Below, one piece after another: positions 1 to 5,466 of a DNA stretch of 10,387 bases. The position numbers and the translations under genes are program-made. The notes below the pieces were generated by a model. It was not told the DNA's origin, made no database searches, and worked only from the letters and a program-made list of their open reading frames with translations. Position 1 is the first letter of the stretch; every line of letters starts with the position of its first letter. This DNA comes from Baffinella frigidus (Eukaryota > Cryptophyceae > Cryptomonadales > Baffinellaceae), in contig MU646489.1 of the NCBI GenBank assembly GCA_026770585.1, positions 186,490-196,876 on the forward strand, in the 5' to 3' direction.

Positions 1-5
1 TGGGG

Positions 6-110
6 TTTGGGGTTTGGGGTTTGGGGTTTGGGGTTTGGGGTTTGGGGTTTGGGGTTTATAGTTTATAGTTTATGGTTTATGGTTTATGGTTTATGGTTTA
101 GGGTTTAGGC
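6..110 (+). repeat. Telomere-like 7-bp repeat tract in homogeneous blocks
   Basis: Fifteen consecutive 7-bp units without a phase break: seven TTTGGGG, two TTTATAG, four TTTATGG, one TTTAGGG and one TTTAGGC, followed by degenerate GTGAGGG and TTGAGGG. The unit length and the TTTAGGG variant match plant/algal-type telomere repeats. A real left chromosome end would show the C-rich strand on +, but here the G-rich strand is on +, so this is an interstitial tract. The runs of four G could form G-quadruplexes. Confidence 0.9.
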
Positions 111-155
111 GTGAGGGTTGAGGGTTTGGGGGGTAGGGGGGAGCGTGGGATGACC

Positions 156-394
156 GCTGGAGAGAGAGGGTGACGAGGCTTCGGAGCGAGGGGAGCATCT
201 GCGCCGTGCGCCGCACCATCAGCAACGGCCTTACTCACCACGACACAATACATGCGCCTACCATGGAACGTCAAGTGAAAAGGCGTTCGCCGCGGGATTA
301 GTCAGGATCTAGCTCTGCCTGAGTAAAATTGGGCTCGCAATAACAGTATTTTAGATTCTAGATTTCCTATTCTAAATGTATTGTATGGCCAGGC
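156..394 (+). repeat. Dispersed/tandem repeat R1, copy 1
   Basis: Starts with GCTGGAGAGAGAGGGT, passes through GGGAGCATCTGCGCCGTGCG and CGACACAATAC, then reaches a CTAGCTCTGCCTGAG core at 309 and ends near TGTATTGTATGGCCAGG. Copy 2 follows directly at 395, so R1 is arranged in tandem here. No reading frame in it looks coding. Confidence 0.75.
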
Positions 395-643
395 GCTGGA
401 GAGAGAGGGTGGGGAGGCTTCGGATGGTAAGGAGCATCGTGCGCCCCACGATTAGTCAGGGTCTAGTCGATGTACGTATGCGTTAATTAACCTAGCGTCA
501 ACCTGGGGTGATTTTTCGGTGAATTCACTGCCCCAGACGTATAGCCACTAGCTCTGCCTGAGTGAAATTGGGCTCGTCATATCTGTATTTCAGGTGCACC
601 TTTGTACCAGATTTCCTGTTCTGAATGTATTTTATTGCCAGCT
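395..643 (+). repeat. Repeat R1, copy 2, carrying an 81-bp insertion
   Basis: Same order of landmarks as copy 1: the GAGAGAGAGGGT head at 395, GATTAGTCAGG near 450, and CTCTGCCTGAGTGAAATTGG after 551. The middle is shorter than in copy 1, and an 81-bp block (467-547) has no counterpart in copy 1. A weak ORF on the minus strand of this area shows no recognisable domain and is not called. Confidence 0.7.
467..547. mobile_element. 81-bp insertion flanked by CTAG direct repeats
   Basis: Copy 1 of R1 reads GTCAGGATCTAGCTCTGCC. Copy 2 reads GTCAGGGTCTAG, then 81 extra bases, then CTAGCTCTGCC. The block is therefore flanked by CTAG at 463-466 and 548-551, as expected of a 4-bp target-site duplication. 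Internal symmetry is weak (CTGGGG near 500 against CCCCAG near 531). A deletion in copy 1 between two CTAG sites is the alternative. Confidence 0.45.
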
Positions 644-860
644 GCTGGAGAGAGAGGGTCAGGAGGATTTCATATGCAAACACTTTTAAGTTAAAACATT
701 TGCAATCCATCAAAATTACTACACGAATGCTTTTATAATACTAGTTAAAAAATACGTGCAGTGAATTTCCTTGGCCAATTTTGTTAAATTAAAAGTGTTT
801 CGGCATATGATTCAGAGCGAAGGGAGCATCTGCGCCATGCGTCGCGAGCTTCGACAGCGT
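644..860 (+). repeat. Repeat R1, copy 3, interrupted by a fold-back element
   Basis: The head GCTGGAGAGAGAGGGT begins at 644 and runs to GGAGGATT at 669. It resumes at 811 with TTCAGAGCGAAGGGAGCATC, matching CTTCGGAGCGAGGGGAGCAT of copy 1. The intervening 141 bp are a separate element (670-810). Confidence 0.75.
670..810. mobile_element. Fold-back (MITE-like) element, 141 bp, inserted in R1
   Basis: The ends are inverted copies: TCATATGCAAACACTTTTAA at the left and, read from the right, TCATATGCCGAAACACTTTTAA. Symmetry continues inward, with AAATTACTACACG at 713 facing AAATTCACTGCACG at 768-755 on the other strand. The element splits a repeat whose uninterrupted version is in the same window. 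Comparing the two gives a TT target duplication (668-669 and 811-812); ATT is possible if the ends are shifted by one base. It has no coding capacity, so it would be non-autonomous. Confidence 0.8.
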
Positions 861-985
861 TCGGGGCTTGGGATTCAGCATTTAGGTTTAGGTCCCACAA
901 GATACGACAGGATAATGTGGTGGTGATCGACCATCTCGCGCCGCGAGATTAGACACGTTCTTGTCAGCACGACACAATAGATGGG

Positions 986-1034
986 CATTTTTACTACACG
1001 TTCACTGTTATGCACACCATATTTACTACACGAG
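986..1034 (+). repeat. Two direct copies of TTTACTACACG
   Basis: TTTTTACTACACGTTCAC and ATATTTACTACACGAGTCAC lie about 33 bp apart on the same strand. The shared core TTACTACACG matches the subterminal motif of the fold-back elements at 670-810 and 2166-2320. Just upstream (about 967) CACGACACAATAG repeats the R1 sequence at about 240. Confidence 0.5.
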
Positions 1035-1076
1035 TCACACGTGGCGAGGGTCCTGTCAGAAGACCCCCAGAGAGGG

Positions 1077-1143
1077 GCAGCAGAGAGAGAGTGGGGAGGC
1101 TTCGGATGGTAGGGAGCATCTGCGCCGTGCGCCGCAAGATCAG
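1077..1143 (+). repeat. Repeat R1, copy 4 (head portion)
   Basis: GAGAGAGAGTGGGGAGGCTT is followed by GGAGCATCTGCGCCGTGCGC and CGCAAGATCAG, nearly identical to the heads of copies 1 and 2. It stops at an AT-rich hairpin beginning at 1147. Overlapping open frames on both strands (up to 138 codons) contain only repeat sequence and are not called as genes. Confidence 0.7.
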
Positions 1144-1146
1144 TCT

Positions 1147-1230
1147 ACGCTCGCTATATATACGTATACGCTCGCTGTATGTACGTATACACACTACATA
1201 TAGGTATGCGGGATATATGTATACAGCGAG
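1147..1230. repeat. 21-bp tandem duplication within an imperfect hairpin
   Basis: ACGCTCGCTATATATACGTAT (1147-1167) is followed directly by ACGCTCGCTGTATGTACGTAT (1168-1188). The right side, ATATATGTATACAGCGAG (1213-1230), is an inverted copy of CTCGCTGTATGTACGTAT, so the block can fold on itself. Confidence 0.65.
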
Positions 1231-1350
1231 TGCCATGGTCGGAGTTCCTCATCATCCCCTCCTTCCCTCACTACCCACAAAGATTAGACACGACTCTGTT
1301 CAGCACGGGGGGTTGTACCTGGGCGAAAGCAATTCAATCAGATGTTGTGT

Positions 1351-1412
1351 ACTTTGTAACGTAGCCCGGTTTGATCAACAGGCGTGGGACTTTAGGGGTT
1401 GGAATTTAGGGT
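1351..1412 (+). repeat. Repeat R2, copy 1, left part (element-interrupted)
   Basis: ACTTTGTAACGTAGCCCGG through GGAATTTAGGGT matches 1889-1950 closely. The repeat resumes at 1641 (GTGGGCGTTTCTGACC) and continues to GGCGTCAGG near 1685. The break is filled by the 228-bp element at 1413-1640. Confidence 0.75.
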
Positions 1413-1640
1413 CCTTGGTCGGATAGCGAGGGGGCAAACATTTCGGATCAATTTTTACAAGTTGTTGTAAAAGGACGTGCCAGTACAAATCCCTGGTACA
1501 AATTGGACGTGAGTCAAATCTGGACGTCACTTGTAAATAACCGGCGTTTCAAGAATCGAGATTGGTACTTGTCACGTCCAATTTCCGTAATTCGCGCCCG
1601 AGTTAAAAACATCCGTTTGCCCCTCGCTATCCGACCAAGG
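1413..1640. mobile_element. Fold-back (MITE-like) element, 228 bp, inserted in R2
   Basis: The terminal inverted repeats are CCTTGGTCGGATAGCGAGGG on both strands, continuing as GGCAAAC. An internal inverted pair AAATTGGACGTGA lies at 1500-1512 and, on the other strand, 1572-1584. Joining the two flanks (...TAGGGT + GTGGG...) reproduces the uninterrupted R2 copy at 1945-1955 exactly. The insertion therefore has clean edges, with no net target duplication, or a GT duplication hidden by the local GTGT. Open frames inside are short and unrecognised. Confidence 0.8.
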
Positions 1641-1852
1641 GTGGGCGTTTCTGACCGGGACAAGGGCAATCAGCACGGCGTCAGGAGCGGCTGACATCGA
1701 CAAGGGCCTGATGCTTTATCAAAAGCTTGGGAACCCGCTACGGAAGGTATGCGTTTTTGCGGTTGAGTTGTTACAGAGTACATGAAGGCAAGAATGTAGG
1801 GTTTAGATTGTCGGATTGAGGGTTCAGGGTTAGATTCCTGGAGCGTTCCGAG

Positions 1853-1881
1853 GCTGGAGGCACCGTGAGATCCCGCACCCT
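1853..1881 (+). repeat. Repeat R3: GGCTGGAGGCACCGTGAGAT family
   Basis: GGCTGGAGGCACCGTGAGAT followed by CCCGCACCC recurs at about 2121-2151, more loosely at about 2440-2470 (GGCTGGAGGTACTGTGCGAT) and at about 2755-2787 (GGAGGGACCGTGAGATGGCG). Each copy is followed by a GCACCC-type string. No function can be assigned. Confidence 0.6.
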
Positions 1882-1888
1882 TTTCTCT

Positions 1889-1990
1889 ACTTTGTAACGT
1901 AGCCCGGCTCGGTCAACAGGCGCAGGACTTTCGGGGCTGGAATGTAGGGTGTGGGGGTGTCTAACCTGAACGACGACGACAAGAAGGATG
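1889..1990 (+). repeat. Repeat R2, copy 2 (uninterrupted)
   Basis: Aligns with 1351-1412 plus 1641 onward, and is the empty site for the 1413-1640 element: the insertion point corresponds to 1950/1951. A third, partial copy follows at about 2060-2095 (TTCTGACCTGGATGACGGCA, then GGTGGCGTCAGG), after a short AAACCCTAAACCC string at 2041. Confidence 0.75.
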
Positions 1991-2165
1991 GCGTCAGGGA
2001 ACCTGCGCGCGGCGAGGGGCGAGGATCTACCAATCTGAAGAAACCCTAAACCCTAGGGGGTTCTGACCTGGATGACGGCAAGAAGGGTGGCGTCAGGCGT
2101 GCCGCGGGAGGCGAGGGGCGAGGCTGGAGGCACCGTGAGATCGTGCACCCCACCTGATGATCTAA

Positions 2166-2320
2166 TCCGGTCAGGTATTTAAATTAAATGCTCGGGAGTT
2201 CCCCAAATGTACAAAAATTACTACACATGGTCTTTCGGACACGACTCTTTCATCGCTTGTGTAGTAATTTTCGTTGTATGGGGAACTCCGCCGAGCATTT
2301 AAATTAAATACCTGACCGGA
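2166..2320. mobile_element. Fold-back (MITE-like) element, 155 bp
   Basis: The ends are perfect inverted copies for 29 bases, beginning TCCGGTCAGGTATTTAAATT and ending with its complement ACCTGACCGGA. A second inverted layer (GGGAGTTCCCC against GGGGAACTCC) and a third (AAATTACTACACA at 2215 against TGTGTAGTAATTT ending 2270) follow inward. The centre contains no gene. A target duplication is not obvious in the flanks (...ATCTAA / TGAGAT...). Confidence 0.85.
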
Positions 2321-2511
2321 TGAGATCGTTTTGAGGGTTAGGTCACGCCAGGTCATGAATGGATGTTGTTTGTACTGCACGGTCTTGGAGCAAGGTTGAT
2401 TGTACCCGCGGGGAAACTCCGCGCGCGGAGAGGGGCGGGGCTGGAGGTACTGTGCGATCCTGCACCCCGCGTGAGGATCGTGTTGAGGATTAGGACCGTT
2501 ATGGGGAAAAA

Positions 2512-2592
2512 ACTAGGGTTGCAGGCTTGCGTAAAACAACTGGGATTGCAGGCGTTCATAACACATCTAGGATTGCAGGCTTTTGGTGTATC
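2512..2592 (+). repeat. 27-bp tandem repeat, three units
   Basis: Units at 2512-2538, 2539-2565 and 2566-2592 share the core CTRGGRTTGCAGGC. The 27-bp period is nine codons, so open frames on both strands cross it and encode a nine-residue repeat (LGLQAC/LGLQAF on +). There is no start context, domain or wider coding signal, so I treat this as noncoding tandem repeat. Confidence 0.75.
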
Positions 2593-2604
2593 ACCTTTGG
2601 ACCA

Positions 2605-2760
2605 CGGACCACGCAAGGCCCTTCGAGGGATATTCCGGGCCCGTTCTTGGAGCCATTGACCCATCTTTGTCAACGTTTCACCGATAAGTGCCCGGGTTTC
2701 CCGAAAAATCTTGGAAAATTGACGTTTGAATGACCCTCGAAGAGCCTTCAGCGGACAGGA
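2605..2760 (+). repeat. Repeat R4, copy 1
   Basis: GACCACGCAAGGCCCTTCGA ... TTCCGGGCCCGTTCTTGGAG ... AAAATTGACGTTTGAATGAC ... CTTCAGCGGA. The order and sequence match 4131-4290, where the TTCTTGGAGCCATT piece is duplicated. No frame in it looks coding. Confidence 0.65.
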
Positions 2761-2804
2761 GGGACCGTGAGATGGCGCACCCCACCTGCTCAGAGTCCCC
2801 TGGA

Positions 2805-2945
2805 CTAGCGCTGCCTGAGTTTTATGCTGGCTCTTCCTTAAAAAAGTATTTAAGGGCAGAAATCCAGTACAAAATGGCTATATTCGCCATTTTGTGGCTA
2901 TATTCGCCTTTAGGACGAGACATAATAAAAGTCAGGCAGAGCTAG
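2805..2945. mobile_element. Fold-back (MITE-like) element, 141 bp, with CTAG ends
   Basis: The left end CTAGCGCTGCCTGAGTTTTAT matches the complement of the right end (CTAGCTCTGCCTGACTTTTAT) at 19 of 21 positions. The interior holds a 9-bp-arm hairpin (CAAAATGGC ... GCCATTTTG, 2870-2894) and two copies of TGGCTATATTCGCC. The terminal CTAG at both ends may be a palindromic target duplication rather than part of the element. Its length equals that of the 670-810 element. Confidence 0.75.
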
Positions 2946-2998
2946 ATGTACGACTCTTGACTTACAGCAGCCCGGCCTTGGCGTTTGGGGGTTAGGGT

Positions 2999-3217
2999 GT
3001 CTAGCTCTGCCTCACTCGGGTTGGCCGACTATTCTCAGGTTGACATGTTGGGTTCGCGCTACAAATCCGTTGACGGATTCCAAAGTTGACGGATTCCAAA
3101 GTTGACGGACTCCAAAGTTGACGGATTCCAAAGTTGACGGATTTGTACGGCAACCTCAGAACGTCAACTTGAGAATAGTCTGAGATGAGAGTCAACCCGA
3201 ATGAGGCAGAGCCAGAC
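2999..3217. mobile_element. Fold-back (MITE-like) element, about 219 bp, with a tandem-repeat core
   Basis: The left end GTCTAGCTCTGCCTCACTCG and the complement of the right end (GTCTGGCTCTGCCTCATTCG) pair, followed by GGGTTG on both arms, then by GACTATTCTCAGGTTGAC paired with GACTATTCTCAAGTTGAC. A 16-bp tandem array lies between the arms. A similar left end occurs at 9963, and right-arm-like sequence at about 4629-4688 and 5289-5348. Confidence 0.75.
3069..3148 (+). repeat. 16-bp tandem repeat, four units plus a partial unit
   Basis: GTTGACGGATTCCAAA repeats at 3069, 3085, 3101 (one change) and 3117, then GTTGACGGATTTGTAC at 3133. The units abut with no spacers, so it is not a CRISPR array. 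It sits between the inverted arms of the 2999-3217 element and shares GTTGAC with them, which suggests expansion of an arm segment. Confidence 0.9.
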
Positions 3218-3233
3218 TTATAGACTTATGCGG

Positions 3234-3359
3234 GGAAACCTATTTTTCTTTCAGAACCTGGCAACGAAATTTACTGCACAAATACTTTAATATTACCAGT
3301 AAAAACAAACTGTGCAGGGATTTTCGTCGCCAGATTCTCAAAGAAAAATAGGGTTCCTT
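3234..3359. mobile_element. Fold-back (MITE-like) element, 126 bp
   Basis: The left arm GGAAACCTATTTTTCTTTCA, then GAACCTGGCAACGAAA, pairs with the complement of the right arm (AAGGAACCCTATTTTTCTTT, then GAGAATCTGGCGACGAAA). Further in, AAATTTACTGCACA at 3267 faces the complement of TGTGCAGGGATTTT at 3311-3324. No ORF of note. Flanking target duplication is unclear. Confidence 0.75.
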
Positions 3360-3410
3360 AGATAAAGACGCACCACACGCGGAGAGGAGGTGCGGGAGAT
3401 GCACGGCTAT

Positions 3411-3580
3411 GTCGAGTGTAGGCTTTTTGCATGGAGTTGGTCACGTGGCTACACGGAAAGCGTGTAGCCACGTGACCAAACATACGGAAATTACTACACA
3501 CGCCTGACTTGTACACCACCCCGGGTTTTAAAGTGGGTGCTTGATCCGCCTCGTGTGGGACGCACCACACGCGAAGAGGA
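3411..3580 (+). repeat. Hairpin-containing repeat R6, copy A
   Basis: Aligns over its length with 3969-4133. It contains a perfect inverted repeat at 3437-3479: 18-bp arms TTGGTCACGTGGCTACAC and a 7-base loop, carrying CACGTG in each arm. AAATTACTACACA follows at 3488 and an approximate inverted copy precedes (GTGTAGGCTTTTTGCATG, 3416-3433), so the fold extends beyond the hairpin. It continues through CCCCGGGTTTT and GTGGGTGCTTGATCCGCCTC. Confidence 0.75.
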
Positions 3581-3623
3581 GGCGCGGGAGATCCCCGAAC
3601 GTAATAGAGGTCAAACAGCATCT

Positions 3624-3649
3624 ATTACCGTAACAGCTACTACGGTAAT
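3624..3649. repeat. Small hairpin
   Basis: ATTACCGTA and TACGGTAAT form perfect 9-bp arms around an 8-base loop. Related TATTGATTAATAG sequence lies just downstream, but no further function is evident. Confidence 0.6.
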
Positions 3650-3804
3650 GGATGGATAGTGATTAGTAAGGCCAGTATTGATTAATAGATAGGAAGAAGG
3701 TTCCTATGAGGCAGAGACGCACCCCACGCGGGGAGAAGGCGCGGGAGATCCACTATCGAGGTGGCTCAAATAGTGCCCTCAACCCTTTTGTAGTTGCCTT
3801 GGCA

Positions 3805-3826
3805 TGGAGGTCGGATCCGACCTCCA
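3805..3826. repeat. Perfect 22-bp palindrome
   Basis: TGGAGGTCGGA followed directly by TCCGACCTCCA, with no loop. It lies between the two R6 copies, upstream of TTTTGTACCAGAAATC, which resembles part of the 2999-3217 arm sequence. Confidence 0.7.
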
Positions 3827-3968
3827 GAGGTCAAACGTTGACACATTTTGTACCAGAAATCAACTTTTGAAGAATAGTTCCAGAGCACTGTTTGAGAAAC
3901 CTCGGAGGGCTGGTGGATGAGCGGCGGAAGCGGGGGAGAAGCCGGACAGGTTGATGGTCTTTTTAAAT

Positions 3969-4133
3969 ATCGATTGTAGCGTTTTGTATGGAGTTGGTCA
4001 CGTGGCTACACAGAAAGCCTGTAGCCACGTGACCAAACATACAAAAATTACTGCACATGCCTCACGTGTACACCTCCCCGGGTTTTTAAGTGGGTGCTTG
4101 ATCCGCCTCGGGACGCACCACACGCGGAGAGGA
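3969..4133 (+). repeat. Hairpin-containing repeat R6, copy B
   Basis: Sister of copy A at 3411-3580. The hairpin is at 3994-4036 with one mismatch next to the loop, again with CACGTG in both arms, followed by AAATTACTGCACATG at 4045. An inverted TTGTAGCGTTTTGTATG precedes it. It ends in a truncated R5 copy. Confidence 0.75.
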
Positions 4134-4290
4134 GACCACGCAGGGCTCTTCGGTGGAGTATTCCAGGCGCGTTCTTGGAGCCATTGGCGCGTTCTTGGAG
4201 CCATTTTCTACTTAAAATTGACTTTTGAATACCATTTTCCCTTGACAGTTGACTTTTGAATACCCCCCCCCCCGAGAACCCTCAGTGGAA
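4131..4290 (+). repeat. Repeat R4, copy 2, with an internal duplication
   Basis: ACCACGCAGGGCTCTTCGGT ... GCGCGTTCTTGGAGCCATT twice in tandem (about 4167-4204), then TTGACTTTTGAATACC twice, a run of 11 C (4263-4273) and CCCTCAGTGGA. Matches 2605-2760. The C run is a likely site of length error. Confidence 0.6.
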
Positions 4291-4517
4291 AGACGCACCA
4301 CACGCGGAGAGGAGGTGGGGGAGGTGCGCGACGGACGCGGGGGAGAAGCCGGACAGGTCGATTGTCGAGAGCAGCGTGCAGCGCCGCGCCACCTGCCCGA
4401 GAGATTATCTTCGTATACGTTGTATACTTGGTGATATACGACTCTGGGTAGGTCCCTCGAGATTATCTCCTCTCTCGTGTGACCTCCTTAGACAACCCTG
4501 AGTCTATCAACGTGTGT

Positions 4518-4591
4518 GGCCACTCAATTTCAACCGCCTTTTATGCTGTCTTAAGGGTGGTGTCTCTCTTATTTTGCTATATTGGCTTCGG
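4518..4591 (+). mobile_element. Partial copy of the 139-bp fold-back family F5
   Basis: GGCCACTCAATTTCAACCGC through CTTAAGGGTGGTGTCTCTCT and TTGGCTTCG matches the left half of 5053-5191. It then breaks into R7 (GCAGAGCAGCGTGCAGC) instead of continuing to the second arm. Confidence 0.7.
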
Positions 4592-4607
4592 CAGAGCAGC
4601 GTGCAGC

Positions 4608-4708
4608 GCCGCGCCACCTGCCCGAGACGCTAAAGTTGACGGGTTTGTACCACAGCTCCAGAATGACAACTTGCGAATAGTCTGCTAACAGAATTAGCCG
4701 CGCCACCT
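4608..4708 (+). repeat. Direct repeat R8, copy 1 (about 101 bp)
   Basis: Starts at an R7 copy, continues CTAAAGTTGACGGGTTTGTA, CCACAGCTCCAGAATGACAA and GCGAATAGTCTGCTA, and ends at another R7 copy. It matches 5268-5370 with few differences, and its middle resembles the right arm of the 2999-3217 element. Confidence 0.75.
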
Positions 4709-4719
4709 GCCCAAAACGC

Positions 4720-5045
4720 TCAACCACTTAGCAGCCACCGGGAACTTCACGGATACAGCCCATCTAAACAATTTGTATTAGAATCTTATCTATTTGCATT
4801 GGATTTTAACCGCATCTTCCCCGGATATCCGAATCGGGAAAAGGAACTGCATCACCGCGTCACCTGCACGAGAGAGATTGCTGTCCACAGCCGGAGAGAG
4901 AGAGATTATTTATTGCAAAACAACCAGCATCAGCGCCGCACATGCTACACATCGTGCCACTTACTGTACCCCGTGTCGGCCGCTCATACGAGCATTTCCC
5001 GGATGGATTCTGACTCCACCTCCTACAACTTGCATGCGAGATTGA
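4720..5045. other. Unassigned spacer
   Basis: Overlapping open frames of 83-96 codons on + cross this stretch but show no recognisable domain, no consistent codon preference and one R7 copy inside them. A small symmetric site lies near 4820-4840 (CCCCGGATATCCG). I see no gene or RNA here. Confidence 0.5.
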
Positions 5046-5052
5046 CGTGTGT

Positions 5053-5191
5053 GGTCACTCAATTCAAACTGCCCTTTGTGCTATCTTAAGGGTGGTGTCT
5101 CTCTTATTTTGCTACATTAGCTTCGACATAGCTTTAATATAGGAGAAAACCCATCCCAAGATGGCAAGAACACGGTTTAAATTGAGTGGCC
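5053..5191. mobile_element. Fold-back (MITE-like) family F5, full copy, 139 bp
   Basis: The left end GGTCACTCAATTCAAACTG pairs with the complement of the right end (GGCCACTCAATTTAAACCG). The arms continue imperfectly to the centre, where TTAGCTTCGACATAGC lies. An inverted copy is at 5467-5604 and a left-half copy at 4518-4591. Confidence 0.75.
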
Positions 5192-5211
5192 TCGCCTATG
5201 CAGATGTCTAT

Positions 5212-5278
5212 TAGATACCCGTGAAGTCACAACTCTTGATTGTTACAGAGCGGAATCGAGCGTCATCGCCGCACCACC
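5212..5278 (+). repeat. Direct repeat R9, copy 1
   Basis: GTGAAGTCACAACTCTTGAT ... TACAGAGCGGAATCGAGCG ... CATCGC recurs at about 5384-5457 as ATAAAGTCACCGACTCTTGG ... TACAGAGCGGAATCCAGCC ... CATCGC. Both copies lead into R7-like or F5 sequence, so R9 appears to be part of a larger duplicated block. Confidence 0.6.
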
Positions 5279-5370
5279 TGCCCGAAACGCTAAAGTTGAC
5301 GGATTTGTACCACAGCTCCAGAATGACAACTTTCGAATAGTCTGCTACCAGCACGAGACCGCGCCACCTT
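5268..5370 (+). repeat. Direct repeat R8, copy 2 (about 103 bp)
   Basis: Near-identical to 4608-4708: R7 core, CTAAAGTTGACGGATTTGTA, CCACAGCTCCAGAATGACAA, TCGAATAGTCTGCTA, then another R7-like string. The separation of 660 bp between copies also includes an F5 copy next to each, consistent with a segmental duplication. Confidence 0.75.
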
Positions 5371-5466
5371 CGTGGGAGATGTATATTCGACACTCATAAA
5401 GTCACCGACTCTTGGTGTTGTTAATACAGAGCGGAATCCAGCCGAGCGCCATCGCTCATGGAAAAC

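Larger units (their letters stand above)
3367..4325 (+). repeat. 34-bp dispersed repeat R5, five copies
   Basis: GACGCACCACACGCGGAGAG followed by GAGGTGCGGGAGAT. Copies: 3367-3400, 3559-3592, 3716-3749, 4112-4133 (truncated) and 4292-4325. Copies 1 and 2 border the hairpin repeat at 3411-3580, and copy 4 borders its sister at 3969-4133, so R5 travels with or targets those units. The coordinates given span the whole group. Confidence 0.75.
4383..5377 (+). repeat. Short dispersed repeat R7 (GCCGCGCCACCTGCCCGA), six copies
   Basis: GCCGCGCCACCTGCCCGAGA or close variants at 4383, 4608, 4697, 4854 (ACCGCGTCACCTGCACGAGA), 5268 and 5358. Several are preceded by CAGCGTGCAGC and followed by ACGCTAAAGTTGAC or GAGATTAT. 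The coordinates span the group. No frame through them looks coding. Confidence 0.65.

Noticed and set aside
1-110. A genuine chromosome end at the left edge
   Set aside because: The G-rich strand runs 5' to 3' into the sequence on +, whereas a left telomere would show CCCTAAA on +.
1010-1426. Overlapping open frames on both strands, up to 138 codons
   Set aside because: They consist of repeat R1, an AT-rich hairpin and part of R2, with no domain and no coding-like composition.
2363-2673. Open frames of 98 and 106 codons on opposite strands
   Set aside because: Both are kept open by the 27-bp tandem repeat and flanking repeat R4, with no recognisable domain.
3069-3148. Short regular repeats resembling a CRISPR array
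   Set aside because: The 16-bp units abut with no unique spacers, and the context is eukaryotic. It is an ordinary tandem repeat.
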